Shown in pieces: positions 42,570 to 48,967 of a DNA stretch of 57,020 nt. The stretch comes from DATGKK01 sp035294725. GTDB taxonomy: Bacteria > Actinomycetota > Acidimicrobiia > Acidimicrobiales > Bog-793. Below the pieces are notes generated by a model. The model was not told where the DNA came from. It ran no database searches and worked only from the letters and a program-made list of their open reading frames with translations. Within the stretch, counting starts at the first letter, position 1. Every line of letters starts with the position of its first letter. The stretch lies in assembly GCA_035294725.1 (NCBI GenBank), contig DATGKK010000026.1, positions 1 to 57,020 on the forward strand, written 5' to 3'. The position numbers and the translations under genes are program-made.

Positions 42570-43603
42570 GCGGCGACGAGATGCGCCTCACGGCCCGGGC
42601 TCCGGGCGGCGGCTGCTCATGCAAGGTGGCGCCGGGCCAGCTCGAGGCGTGGCTGGCGCTGGCCTATTCGGCGCTCGAGCCGACCAGCTCGCCCCTCGCC
42701 GACCTGCTCTGCGGACTCGAGTCGGGCGACGACGCCACGGTGGTCCGGCTCGGCGGCGGCACCGGCGCCGAAGGGACTGCGATCGTCACCACGACGGACT
42801 TCTTTCCGCCGGTCGTCGACGACCCCTACGACTGGGGTCGGATCGCCGCCACGAACGCCATCTCGGACGTCTACGCGATGGGCGGGGAGCCGGTCTCGGC
42901 GCTCAACCTCCTCGCCCTCCCGGGCGACCTTCCCGACGAGGTCGCCGTCGAGGTGCTGCGCGGCGGCAGGGCGGTTGCCGACGAGGCGCCCTTCGTGCTC
43001 GCGGGTGGCCACACGATCGTCGCCGACACGCCCCTGTACGGCCTCGCCGTCACCGGCGTCGCCGACCCCGGCCGCCTGCTGCGCAACGACGCGGCTCGTG
43101 CCGGTGTCGCCCTCACGCTGACCAAGCCCCTCGGAGTCGGGATCCTCAACAACTGGCACAAGGCGACCGGAGAGCCGATCGGCGAGGCGGTCGCCACCAT
43201 GACCCGGTCGAACCGGGACGCCTCGCGGGCGGCGCTCGCCGCCGGCATCGCGGGCGCCACCGACGTGACCGGCTTTGGCCTCCTCGGCCATCTCTACAAG
43301 ATGGCGAGGGCGAGCGGGGTGACGGCGGTCGTCGATGCGGCAGCAGTCCCGTACCTCGACGGCGCCCGGCGGCTGCTGGAGGAGGGCTACGTCCCCGGCG
43401 GCACCCGCCGCAATCTCGACTGGGTGCGGCCGGCCCTCGACGCCTCTTGCGACGAGACCGAGCTGTTGCTGCTCGCCGACGCCCAGACCTCGGGCGGTCT
43501 CCTTCTCGCCGGGGAGCTCCCTTCCGACCAGGCGAGAGCCCTCGGAGCCGTCGTGATCGGCGAGCTCGTGCCGGCCGCGAGCGCCACGGTCGTCGTGCGC
43601 TGA
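42566..43603 (+). CDS. selD: Selenophosphate synthase (selenide, water dikinase)
   Basis: The 345-residue enzyme has the catalytic pair Cys17/Lys20 in GGGCSCK, so it is a Cys form rather than a Sec form. GDDATVV and TTTDFFPPVVDDPYDWGRIA (metal and ATP sites), AISDVYAMGGEPV and KPLGVGIL follow. It makes selenophosphate from selenide and ATP, the donor for SelA and for selenium-containing molybdenum cofactor. The ATG overlaps the selB stop. A transposase remnant follows directly in the same frame after the TGA. Confidence 0.96.
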   Translation: MSGDEMRLTARAPGGGCSCKVAPGQLEAWLALAYSALEPTSSPLADLLCGLESGDDATVVRLGGGTGAEGTAIVTTTDFFPPVVDDPYDWGRIAATNAISDVYAMGGEPVSALNLLALPGDLPDEVAVEVLRGGRAVADEAPFVLAGGHTIVADTPLYGLAVTGVADPGRLLRNDAARAGVALTLTKPLGVGILNNWHKATGEPIGEAVATMTRSNRDASRAALAAGIAGATDVTGFGLLGHLYKMARASGVTAVVDAAAVPYLDGARRLLEEGYVPGGTRRNLDWVRPALDASCDETELLLLADAQTSGGLLLAGELPSDQARALGAVVIGELVPAASATVVVR

Positions 43604-43780
43604 AGTCTCAACGACCTCGTCGCCGCCCTCGAGGAGCTCATTGCTCGACACTGCTGCGACCCCAAGCCCTACATCTGGCCCAAGGCCGCCGCCGAGATCT
43701 TGTGGAAGGTGTGCCGGGGCCGGATCGCCCTCACCCAGGTGGTGGGTGAACGGCACGTCACTCAGCGGACACACCGGTAG
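43604..43780 (+). pseudogene. C-terminal remnant of an IS630-family transposase
   Basis: The 58 codons directly after the selD TGA encode LNDLVAALEELIARH, then DPKPYIWPKAAAEILWKVCR and GRIALTQVV, the characteristic C-terminus of IS630/Tc1-mariner transposases (DPKPFxW...A..IL). Everything upstream, including the DDE catalytic core, is absent. No inverted repeats are visible. Its TAG stop overlaps the -10 box of the Sec tRNA. It records an old insertion between selD and selC. Confidence 0.75.
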
Positions 43781-43783
43781 GGT
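43778..43783 (+). promoter_or_regulatory. -10 box for the selenocysteine tRNA
   Basis: TAGGGT ends seven bases before the first base of the mature tRNA, so transcription should start at or within a base of the tRNA 5' end. It lies at the end of the transposase remnant. Confidence 0.5.
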
Positions 43784-43790
43784 CGCTCCC

Positions 43791-43886
43791 GGAGGTGTCT
43801 GGGCACCTGGTGGGCTCCCCCGCCTTCAAAGCGGGTGGGACGGGCGATCCCCGTCCGGCGGGTTCGATTCCCGTCCACCTCCGCCA
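43791..43886 (+). tRNA. selC: Selenocysteine tRNA (anticodon UCA)
   Basis: A 96-nt tRNA with encoded CCA. The acceptor is GGAGGTG/CACCTCC plus discriminator G. The anticodon arm CCCGC-CTTCAAA-GCGGG gives anticodon TCA, which reads UGA. A long variable arm GGACGGG/CCCGTCC (7 bp) and the T-arm loop TTCGATT follow. The coaxial acceptor/T stack is 13 bp if G67-C85 is counted. The D arm can form six pairs around a TGGT loop with one bulged A. Position 8 does not pair with the base opposite, unlike the 8-bp acceptor of E. coli tRNA-Sec. selA, selB and selD are immediately upstream. Confidence 0.93.
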
Positions 43887-44140
43887 TCGCGCCGCCGCCC
43901 CACCACGCCTCCCGCCAGCCGGTCACCACGACGCGCCGGCCCCAGCGCGCTCGGCGAGCCGTTGAACGCCGTGCTGTAGTGCGCGACCACGAGCCCTCGG
44001 AGGGAGCCTCGCCGCTTCGTGCGGTTGCCGCTCGGACGCGGCGTGCGTCCGGCTGGGAGATGGGCGGCGACTCGTCCCCGTGGCTCATCGAGTTGGTTGA
44101 AGGCGGAGCTCGTGGCCGCTGCGAGCTCTGCAGCGTGGGG

Positions 44141-44146
44141 TACGGT
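44141..44146 (+). promoter_or_regulatory. Leaderless -10 box for the DinB gene
   Basis: TACGGT lies exactly six bases before the ATG at 44153. Confidence 0.5.
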
Positions 44147-44152
44147 CCTGGG

Positions 44153-44845
44153 ATGGACTTCACCGACCGTGACCTCTCCGGCGCCCGGTTCACTCGTTGC
44201 CAGCTGGCCGGCGCGATCATCCGCGGATCGGAGGTCGCCGGGATGGAGATCGACGACCCGCGCCTGCACCACGGGTCCCTGTGGGTGAACGGCGTCGACG
44301 TCGTCCCTTACGTGGAGGCCGAGCTCTCCCGCCGCTTCCCGGGGCGAGAGCTCAAGGAAGCGACCACTCCTGTAGCGCTGCGCAGCGCCTGGGCGGCGGT
44401 CGAGAGGGCGTGGGCCGAGGTGGTGGCGACCGCGAGCGGGCTCGAGGACGTCTCCGTCGACGGGGAGTGGAGCTTCTCCCAGACGCTCCGCCACCTGGTG
44501 ATGGCCACCAACGCCTGGCTGCAGGGCGCGATCCTCGGCCACGAGCAGCCCTTCCACTGGATTGGCCAACCTTTCGCCGAGTACGCAGCGGAGGGCGGAG
44601 ACGTCACGATCTTCCGGGAGCCCGAGTCCTACGACGAGGTGCTCGCTGTTCGTGCGGAGCACCAGCAGATGGTGCGCGACTACCTCGCCAGCGTCACCGA
44701 GGAAGCGCTTGACGAGACCCGTCCACACCCGTGGGCTCCCGAGCACCAGGTCACGGTCCTGCGCTGCCTCCACGTCATCCTCAACGAGGAGTGGGAGCAC
44801 CAGCGCTACGCGGTCCGCGATCTTGAGAAGGCCGCCCGCCGCTAA
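44153..44845 (+). CDS. DinB-family protein with N-terminal pentapeptide-like segment
   Basis: The 230-residue protein begins with two or three pentapeptide-repeat-like turns (FTDRDLSGARFTRCQLAGAI). The DinB_2 four-helix domain follows, with WSFSQTLRHLVMATNAWLQG, YDEVLAVRAEHQQMVRDYL and a C-terminal HVILNEEWEHQRYAVRDLE containing the His metal ligands. Probably a metal-dependent thiol transferase-like protein of unknown substrate. The ATG is fixed by the TACGGT box; an open frame extends upstream through the Sec tRNA but cannot be translated from this promoter. It stands alone. Confidence 0.8.
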   Translation: MDFTDRDLSGARFTRCQLAGAIIRGSEVAGMEIDDPRLHHGSLWVNGVDVVPYVEAELSRRFPGRELKEATTPVALRSAWAAVERAWAEVVATASGLEDVSVDGEWSFSQTLRHLVMATNAWLQGAILGHEQPFHWIGQPFAEYAAEGGDVTIFREPESYDEVLAVRAEHQQMVRDYLASVTEEALDETRPHPWAPEHQVTVLRCLHVILNEEWEHQRYAVRDLEKAARR

Positions 44846-45320
44846 CCGTCCCGGCGGGTAGGTACTGGGCCCATAGGGCCTGTACGTCAGGGTGGCGCAT
44901 GACGTGGTGACGGCCGTTCACTCGGGCAAGCAGGTAGCCGGCCCGCAGTGCCCGGACAGGACCACGCGGTCGCCCGCCGCGAGGGCACCGGCGGCATCAG
45001 CCAACGTCGACCGTCGGCGTCAGCTCCTCCGGAGCGCCGAGCACGGCCACGAGCCCGATCAGGGCGGTGCGAAGGACGGCGACTTCTGCCTCGGGCGTGC
45101 CGCCTCCCGTTTCGGTGGGTCCACACCGGGGAGCAGCTGGGCATTGACGCCGCACGCCGCCCTCGCCGCGGGCGACGACATCGGGGAGGGTGACCTGCTC
45201 GCACCGCTGGCCTCAGGGTGGTCGGCGCTTCGACGGAGCCGGTCGCTGATCCTTGCGCGGGACGAGCTCGGTGCGGGGCGTCTCGAGCAGCCGCCGGCCA
45301 TGCGCCCCTCAGCCGCCAGT
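44846..45320. other. Intergenic region with a possible degraded minus-strand gene
   Basis: No intact gene is evident. On the minus strand two adjacent frames encode gene-like peptides: one with GTPEAEVAVLRTALIGLVAV then LGAPEELTPTVDVG, the next with LADAAGALAAGDRVVLSGH then CGPATCLPE. They join if one frameshift near 45002 is assumed. This may be a decayed gene; I recognise no family. Confidence 0.25.
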
Positions 45321-45326
45321 TAGGCT
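45321..45326 (+). promoter_or_regulatory. -10 box for the fluoride-riboswitch transcript
   Basis: TAGGCT ends seven bases before the first aptamer base at 45334, so the mRNA should begin at the riboswitch. Confidence 0.5.
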
Positions 45327-45333
45327 CGGGAAC

Positions 45334-45379
45334 GGCGATGGAGCTCGCCGCAACCGCCCTCGTGGCTGATGGCTCCTAC
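45334..45379 (+). promoter_or_regulatory. Fluoride riboswitch (crcB RNA motif)
   Basis: GGCGATGGAGCTCGCC forms the first helix (GGCG/CGCC). The conserved ending GCTGATGGCTCCTAC, the pseudoknot GGAGC (45340-45344) with GCTCC (45372-45376), and the inner GCC/GGC helix all match the crcB aptamer. Just downstream, CTACTTC (45376-45382) can instead pair with GAAGTAG (45401-45407), which overlaps the ribosome-binding GGAGGAAG. The aptamer 3' end and this helix are mutually exclusive, so fluoride binding would free the RBS and switch on the channel genes. Confidence 0.9.
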
Positions 45380-45412
45380 TTCGATGTCGAGATGACGGAG
45401 GAAGTAGCAGCC

Positions 45413-45928
45413 ATGAGCGAGGTGCGAACGCAGGCCGGCCGCAGCCACAGCGGTCTCGATCGGCGGCTCCCGATCGATCCGGATCTCCTCCCCGAGGTCT
45501 CGCCCGCCCGCCGAGCCCGTCGCACGATCCTGCTCGCGGTCGCCGTCGGTGGGGCAGCAGGGGCCCTCATGCGCTACGGCGTCGCCACTGCTCTTCCCGT
45601 TCACCCGGGCCACTTCCCGTGGAGCACGTTCGCCGTCAACGTGTCGGGCAGCCTCGCCATCGGCGTGCTCCTCGTGCTGCTCACGGAGCGCTTCCCCCGT
45701 GCCCGGCTCGCGCGTCCCCTCCTCGCCACCGGGTTCTTCGGTGCCTACACCACGTTCTCCACCTACGCCGTCGACACCGACAACCTGCTGCGGGCGCACG
45801 ACCTCTGGCTCGGCGTCGCCTACCTCGGCGGGAGCCTGTTTGCCGGTCTGGCCGCCGTGGTGGTGGGGGTCGCGCTCGCTCGGGTTGCCATCCACCTCGA
45901 CCGCCGGCTCGACGAGCAGCTCTCGTGA
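45413..45928 (+). CDS. crcB: Fluoride channel subunit (CrcB/Fluc), first of a tandem pair
   Basis: The 171-residue protein has a 42-residue hydrophilic N-terminal extension, then four membrane helices with Fluc motifs: VGGAAGALMRYGVA, STFAVNVSGSLAIGVLL and GFFGAYTTFSTYAVD. Fluc dimers export fluoride. ATG 45413 follows GGAGGAAG, which the upstream riboswitch can hide; an earlier ATG at 45338 lies inside the riboswitch. Its stop overlaps the second channel gene (GTGA at 45925). Tandem genes in Gram-positive bacteria often form heterodimers. Confidence 0.93.
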   Translation: MSEVRTQAGRSHSGLDRRLPIDPDLLPEVSPARRARRTILLAVAVGGAAGALMRYGVATALPVHPGHFPWSTFAVNVSGSLAIGVLLVLLTERFPRARLARPLLATGFFGAYTTFSTYAVDTDNLLRAHDLWLGVAYLGGSLFAGLAAVVVGVALARVAIHLDRRLDEQLS

Positions 45929-46311
45929 GCACCGGCAGCGAGCTCCTCCTCGCAGGGTGCGTGGCCGCTGGTGGCGCGCTTGGCGCGCCCGCCCGCTACC
46001 TCCTCGACAAGGCGGTGTCGTCCCGGGTGAGGACCTCGTTCCCGCTCGGAACCTTCGCGATCAACGTCGCCGGATCACTGCTGCTCGGCCTCCTCACCGG
46101 CCTCGCGCTTCGCGGCGCCCTGCCGGCCGAGTCAACGGCGTTCGTCGCCACCGGCTTTTGTGGCGCGTTCACGACCTTTTCGACGTGGACGTTCGAGACC
46201 GTGGAGCTGTTCGAGCAGGGTGCCTACCTCCAGGCGGGGCTGAACGTGCTCGGCAGCCTGGCCGCCGGGCTGCTCGCCGCCGCAGCCGGGATCGCGCTCG
46301 GGCTCTTGTGA
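45925..46311 (+). CDS. crcB: Fluoride channel subunit (CrcB/Fluc), second of a tandem pair
   Basis: The 128-residue partner has normal family length and the motifs AAGGALGAPARYLLDKAV, LGTFAINVAGSLLLGLL and ATGFCGAFTTFSTWTFETV across four membrane helices. It lacks the extension of the first subunit. The GTG start overlaps the first gene's stop, so both are made together from the riboswitch mRNA, consistent with a heterodimeric fluoride exporter. A strong hairpin follows. Confidence 0.93.
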   Translation: MSTGSELLLAGCVAAGGALGAPARYLLDKAVSSRVRTSFPLGTFAINVAGSLLLGLLTGLALRGALPAESTAFVATGFCGAFTTFSTWTFETVELFEQGAYLQAGLNVLGSLAAGLLAAAAGIALGLL

Positions 46312-46321
46312 GCAGCCTCGT

Positions 46322-46338
46322 GCAGCCGCCACGGCTGC
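46322..46338. terminator. Hairpin between convergent crcB and DUF3048 genes
   Basis: GCAGCCG/CGGCTGC is a perfect 7-bp stem with a CCA loop, midway in the 39-bp gap between two convergent stops. No T-run; a likely bidirectional terminator. Confidence 0.5.
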
Positions 46339-46350
46339 GGCGCCGGCTCC

Positions 46351-47460
46351 CTAGGGGGTGATCCTCACGGCCCCCGGCGTCGATGCGATCGTGTCGAGGA
46401 CGATCTCGACCCAGGTGCGCCCAGGAGCGAGCTTCACCGGTTTGCCGGCGGCGTTGGTGAAGGTCGTCAGCGAGTTGAGCGACGGGCGGTGCCAGGTCAC
46501 CGGGACCTCCTCGCCACCGCGCAGCACGTAGCCGCTCCCGCTGCCGACGGTCTGGCTCTCGACGTCGCCGGTCGAGCCCGGACTTTCGGGGTAGGGGCCG
46601 TAGGAGTAGTGCACGACTTGGACGACGATGTTCGTCGTCGTGACCGGTTGGCTCGTGAGAGCGTCGACGTCGGTCACTCCCGAGTACGTGTGGAGCCAGT
46701 CGTGGGCGGCGGCGTCCCACTTCCAGACGACGTCAGTCCCGGGTGAGAAGTCGATCGCGAGGCTGGCCGCTGGCCGGGCGCCGGGCGGCGGTGCCGAGCT
46801 GTACTGGAACACCGGCGGCGGCGGTGTGCGATCGTCCGGGTAGAGCTTCCAGAGCGCCGCTGTGCTCGTGTAGAGGTTGTCGGGCGGCTGGCGAGTCGTG
46901 ATACGCGTCCACACGTCGGGAGGCGCCGTGAGGAGGTTGACCGGTTTCAGCCAGCCGAGGTGGTCGACCACGGAGACGTCCGGGTTGATGCCGCCGGCGA
47001 AGGCGAGGATCGGTTCACCGAAGGCCTGGAGGATGTGCCAGTCGACCCAGCGCACGGAGCGGGTCGGGCCGACGCTCGAGGCTTCGTGGCACTGGTAGAC
47101 GGCGACGTACCTCATGATGAAGCCTTCGGCCGGGGTGTCGTAGACGATGTCGGCCTCGTTGAGGCCGCTTTGGGGCCGGGCGCCCTCGGGCTCGTTGCCG
47201 ATCTTGATCGCGAGCGCCGGCCGGTCGGGCACGTGGCCGCCGGGAGCGGGCAGGTCGGTGAGCGGGCAGAGGTGGGAGGCGAGCGACGCGGCCTGCGGCC
47301 GGGAGCGGTCGTGGCGAGGGCGTGCCCCCGAGCTGCCGAGCGCCGCCACGATGGCGATGACGACCACGACGACACCGAGAAGGCCGCCACCGACGGCCAG
47401 GCGGCGCCGGAGGTACACGGCGGACGTGCGTCGGGAGCTGCGCGAGCGGTTCGATGGCAC
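46351..47460 (-). CDS. DUF3048 membrane-anchored extracellular protein
   Basis: The 369-residue protein has a basic N-terminus, one membrane helix at about 24-42, and the two DUF3048 lobes: ALAIKIGNEPEGARPQSGLN then EADIVYDTPAEGFIMRYVAV and a C-terminal KPVKLAPGRTWVEIVLD strand. The function is unknown; homologues (YerB type) are exported in Firmicutes and Actinomycetota and may act at the cell wall. GTG at 47460 was chosen because TAAGTT lies eight bases upstream; the frame stays open to a GTG at 47514. It is convergent with the crcB pair. Confidence 0.8.
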   Translation of the reverse strand: MPSNRSRSSRRTSAVYLRRRLAVGGGLLGVVVVVIAIVAALGSSGARPRHDRSRPQAASLASHLCPLTDLPAPGGHVPDRPALAIKIGNEPEGARPQSGLNEADIVYDTPAEGFIMRYVAVYQCHEASSVGPTRSVRWVDWHILQAFGEPILAFAGGINPDVSVVDHLGWLKPVNLLTAPPDVWTRITTRQPPDNLYTSTAALWKLYPDDRTPPPPVFQYSSAPPPGARPAASLAIDFSPGTDVVWKWDAAAHDWLHTYSGVTDVDALTSQPVTTTNIVVQVVHYSYGPYPESPGSTGDVESQTVGSGSGYVLRGGEEVPVTWHRPSLNSLTTFTNAAGKPVKLAPGRTWVEIVLDTIASTPGAVRITP

Positions 47461-47468
47461 GGGGAGCG

Positions 47469-47474
47469 AACTTA
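47469..47474 (-). promoter_or_regulatory. Leaderless -10 box for the DUF3048 gene
   Basis: TAAGTT on the minus strand, eight bases before the GTG at 47460. Confidence 0.4.
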
Positions 47475-47556
47475 GCCAACCGGGCGGGAGGTTCTGGGGC
47501 AGGCTCGAGGACACGGCGGTGTGAGAGGGGAGCGGTCTCAGCCCGCAGGTGACCTC

Positions 47557-48288
47557 TTACCTCGCTTGGGATGGTCTCCGGTGGGTGAACCTCACACCGA
47601 GGAGGGGGGCTCCCGACGCGGACTCGACGGTGAGCGAGGCGAGCTCCGTCGGTGACAGGCCGCTTGCGACCTCGACTTGGGCGGCGTGGTCGGGCGTCGT
47701 CGACCAGTCGCCGATGGTCGCGCGCTGCCCGTCGACCCCGGTCACCACCGCCTGGCAGCCCTGCCCGGCGGGCAGGCCCTGCAGCGAGAGCTCGAGCTCG
47801 GTGCCCCACGGCTTCGCGAGCAGCGTCACCTCGCCAGCCAGCCGTGGCGACGCTGCCTCGGCATGGAGGCGGTAGCTCGTGCCCGGTGCCGGGGCCAGGC
47901 GCGCCGCCAGCGCAGCGCTTGCGACCACGACGGCTGCCAGGAGCGCCACGGCCGCCGTCACCCGAAGGCGGCGAGCTCTCCGGCGCGCTCGCTGCTCGAT
48001 CCGGCGGGCCTCGGCGAGCAGGTTTGCAAGCAGGCCCTCAGGGGGTGGGGGCGGGGCCTCCGGGGCGAGCGAGCCGGGGCCGAAGCGATCGGCCGCGAGC
48101 GGGTGGGCGTCGGGATCGCGCAAGTGGACGCGTCCGAGAAGGCCGGGGAGGGCGGCGAGCTCCACGAGCTCTCTGCGGCACCCCTCGCAGCTGTGGAGGT
48201 GGTGGTCGACCTCCGTCCGTGCGGCCGGGCCGAGGGCACCAGTCAGGTAGGAGCCGAGCGACAGCCGGATGTCGTCGTGGTTGGTCAT
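47557..48288 (-). CDS. Anti-sigma factor (zinc-finger, RskA-like)
   Basis: The 243-residue protein has an N-terminal ZAS-type motif EVDHHLHSCEGCRRELVEL (HxxxCxxC), one membrane helix at about 130-150, and an external domain resembling the RskA C-terminal lobe (PWGTELELSLQGLPAGQGC). It would hold the ECF sigma factor inactive at the membrane until an external signal triggers release. The ATG overlaps the sigma stop (ATGA at 48285). The pair is co-transcribed from a promoter that looks self-recognised. Confidence 0.88.
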   Translation of the reverse strand: MTNHDDIRLSLGSYLTGALGPAARTEVDHHLHSCEGCRRELVELAALPGLLGRVHLRDPDAHPLAADRFGPGSLAPEAPPPPPEGLLANLLAEARRIEQRARRRARRLRVTAAVALLAAVVVASAALAARLAPAPGTSYRLHAEAASPRLAGEVTLLAKPWGTELELSLQGLPAGQGCQAVVTGVDGQRATIGDWSTTPDHAAQVEVASGLSPTELASLTVESASGAPLLGVRFTHRRPSQAR

Positions 48289-48824
48289 CGCACATACCCC
48301 ATCTCCTCGAGTGCGGCACGGAGTGCCCGGAGCGCGTAGTAGGTCCTCGATTTGACCGTGCCGGGAGGGATCCCGAGCTCGGAGGCGGTCTGGTCGACGG
48401 AGTAGCCGAGATAGCTCGCGTAGTACAGGACCTGGCGGTGCTCGACGCTGAGGCGTGCCATGGCATCGGCGAGGGCCCAGGTCTCGACGGCGCGCTCCAC
48501 CTCGTCGCCGTGGGTGAGGTCGTCGAGCCGCTCGGGGCCTGCGCTGCGGGGTCGGGCCGCGTCCCGGCGCCAGCTGTCGGTCAGGTAGTTGCGCACCACG
48601 GTGAACAGCCAGGCTCTGGCGGAGCCGCGGTGACCGTCCACAGCCTCGGGGTGCTGCCACGCTCGCAGCAGTGCCTCCGCGACGGCCTCCTCAGCTCGCT
48701 CTCGATCCCCTGACAATCGCAGGGCGAAGGCGAAGAGCTGGCCGGCGTACTCGTCGTGGAGCGCAATGAGGAGTCGCTCCGCGAGCGGAGGAGCGGCGGA
48801 GCCGTCACGCTCACCGCCGGGCAC
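48285..48824 (-). CDS. ECF sigma factor
   Basis: The 179-residue protein has sigma region 2 (LHDEYAGQLFAFALRLSGD, EAVAEALLRAWQHPE, ARAWLFTVVRNYLTDSWRR) and region 4 (LSVEHRQVLYYASYLGYSVD, then TASELGIPPGTVKSRTYYAL). It directs RNA polymerase to promoters such as the two GAAC-N17-CGTT sites just upstream. GTG 48824 is the chosen start, about 30 bases after the predicted transcription start. Length and arrangement are typical for SigK/SigL-like ECF groups with an RskA-type anti-sigma. Confidence 0.92.
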   Translation of the reverse strand: MPGGERDGSAAPPLAERLLIALHDEYAGQLFAFALRLSGDRERAEEAVAEALLRAWQHPEAVDGHRGSARAWLFTVVRNYLTDSWRRDAARPRSAGPERLDDLTHGDEVERAVETWALADAMARLSVEHRQVLYYASYLGYSVDQTASELGIPPGTVKSRTYYALRALRAALEEMGYVR

Positions 48825-48861
48825 GGGGCTTCCCGGCGACCGTTCCAGCCATGAGCACTAC

Positions 48862-48886
48862 AACGCATTGGCGCCGAGGATTGTTC
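48862..48886 (-). promoter_or_regulatory. ECF promoter for the sigma/anti-sigma operon
   Basis: On the minus strand GAAC (48886-48883) and CGTT (48865-48862) are 17 bp apart. With the same spacing and flanking bases (GAACnAT, TGCGTT) as the facing promoter, it suggests autoregulation. Confidence 0.6.
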
Positions 48887-48901
48887 ACCACCCTCGCGAG
48901 C

Positions 48902-48926
48902 GAACCATTCCGCCCTCCGCTGCGTT
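48902..48926 (+). promoter_or_regulatory. ECF promoter for the secreted-protein gene
   Basis: GAAC (48902-48905) and CGTT (48923-48926) are 17 bp apart. Transcription near 48933 gives a 35-base leader with GGAGG before the ATG at 48968. Confidence 0.6.
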
Positions 48927-48967
48927 CAACTGCACGCACACCCCCACAACCTGCCTGGAGGAACCTC

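Noticed and set aside
42566..43780. SelD reading through its UGA into the following in-frame 58 codons as a selenoprotein.
   Set aside because: SelD ends at its normal family length, the downstream codons are clearly IS630 transposase sequence, and no SECIS-like hairpin follows the UGA.
43835..44152. Upstream extension of the second DinB gene.
   Set aside because: It would overlap the Sec tRNA and precede the TACGGT promoter box; the conserved protein begins at 44153.
44892..45323. Plus-strand frame of 143 codons before the fluoride locus.
   Set aside because: No RBS or motif, atypical composition, and it runs into the riboswitch promoter.
45338..45412. An ATG at 45338 as the start of the first fluoride channel gene.
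   Set aside because: It lies inside the riboswitch aptamer; ATG 45413 has the RBS and starts nearer the conserved domain.
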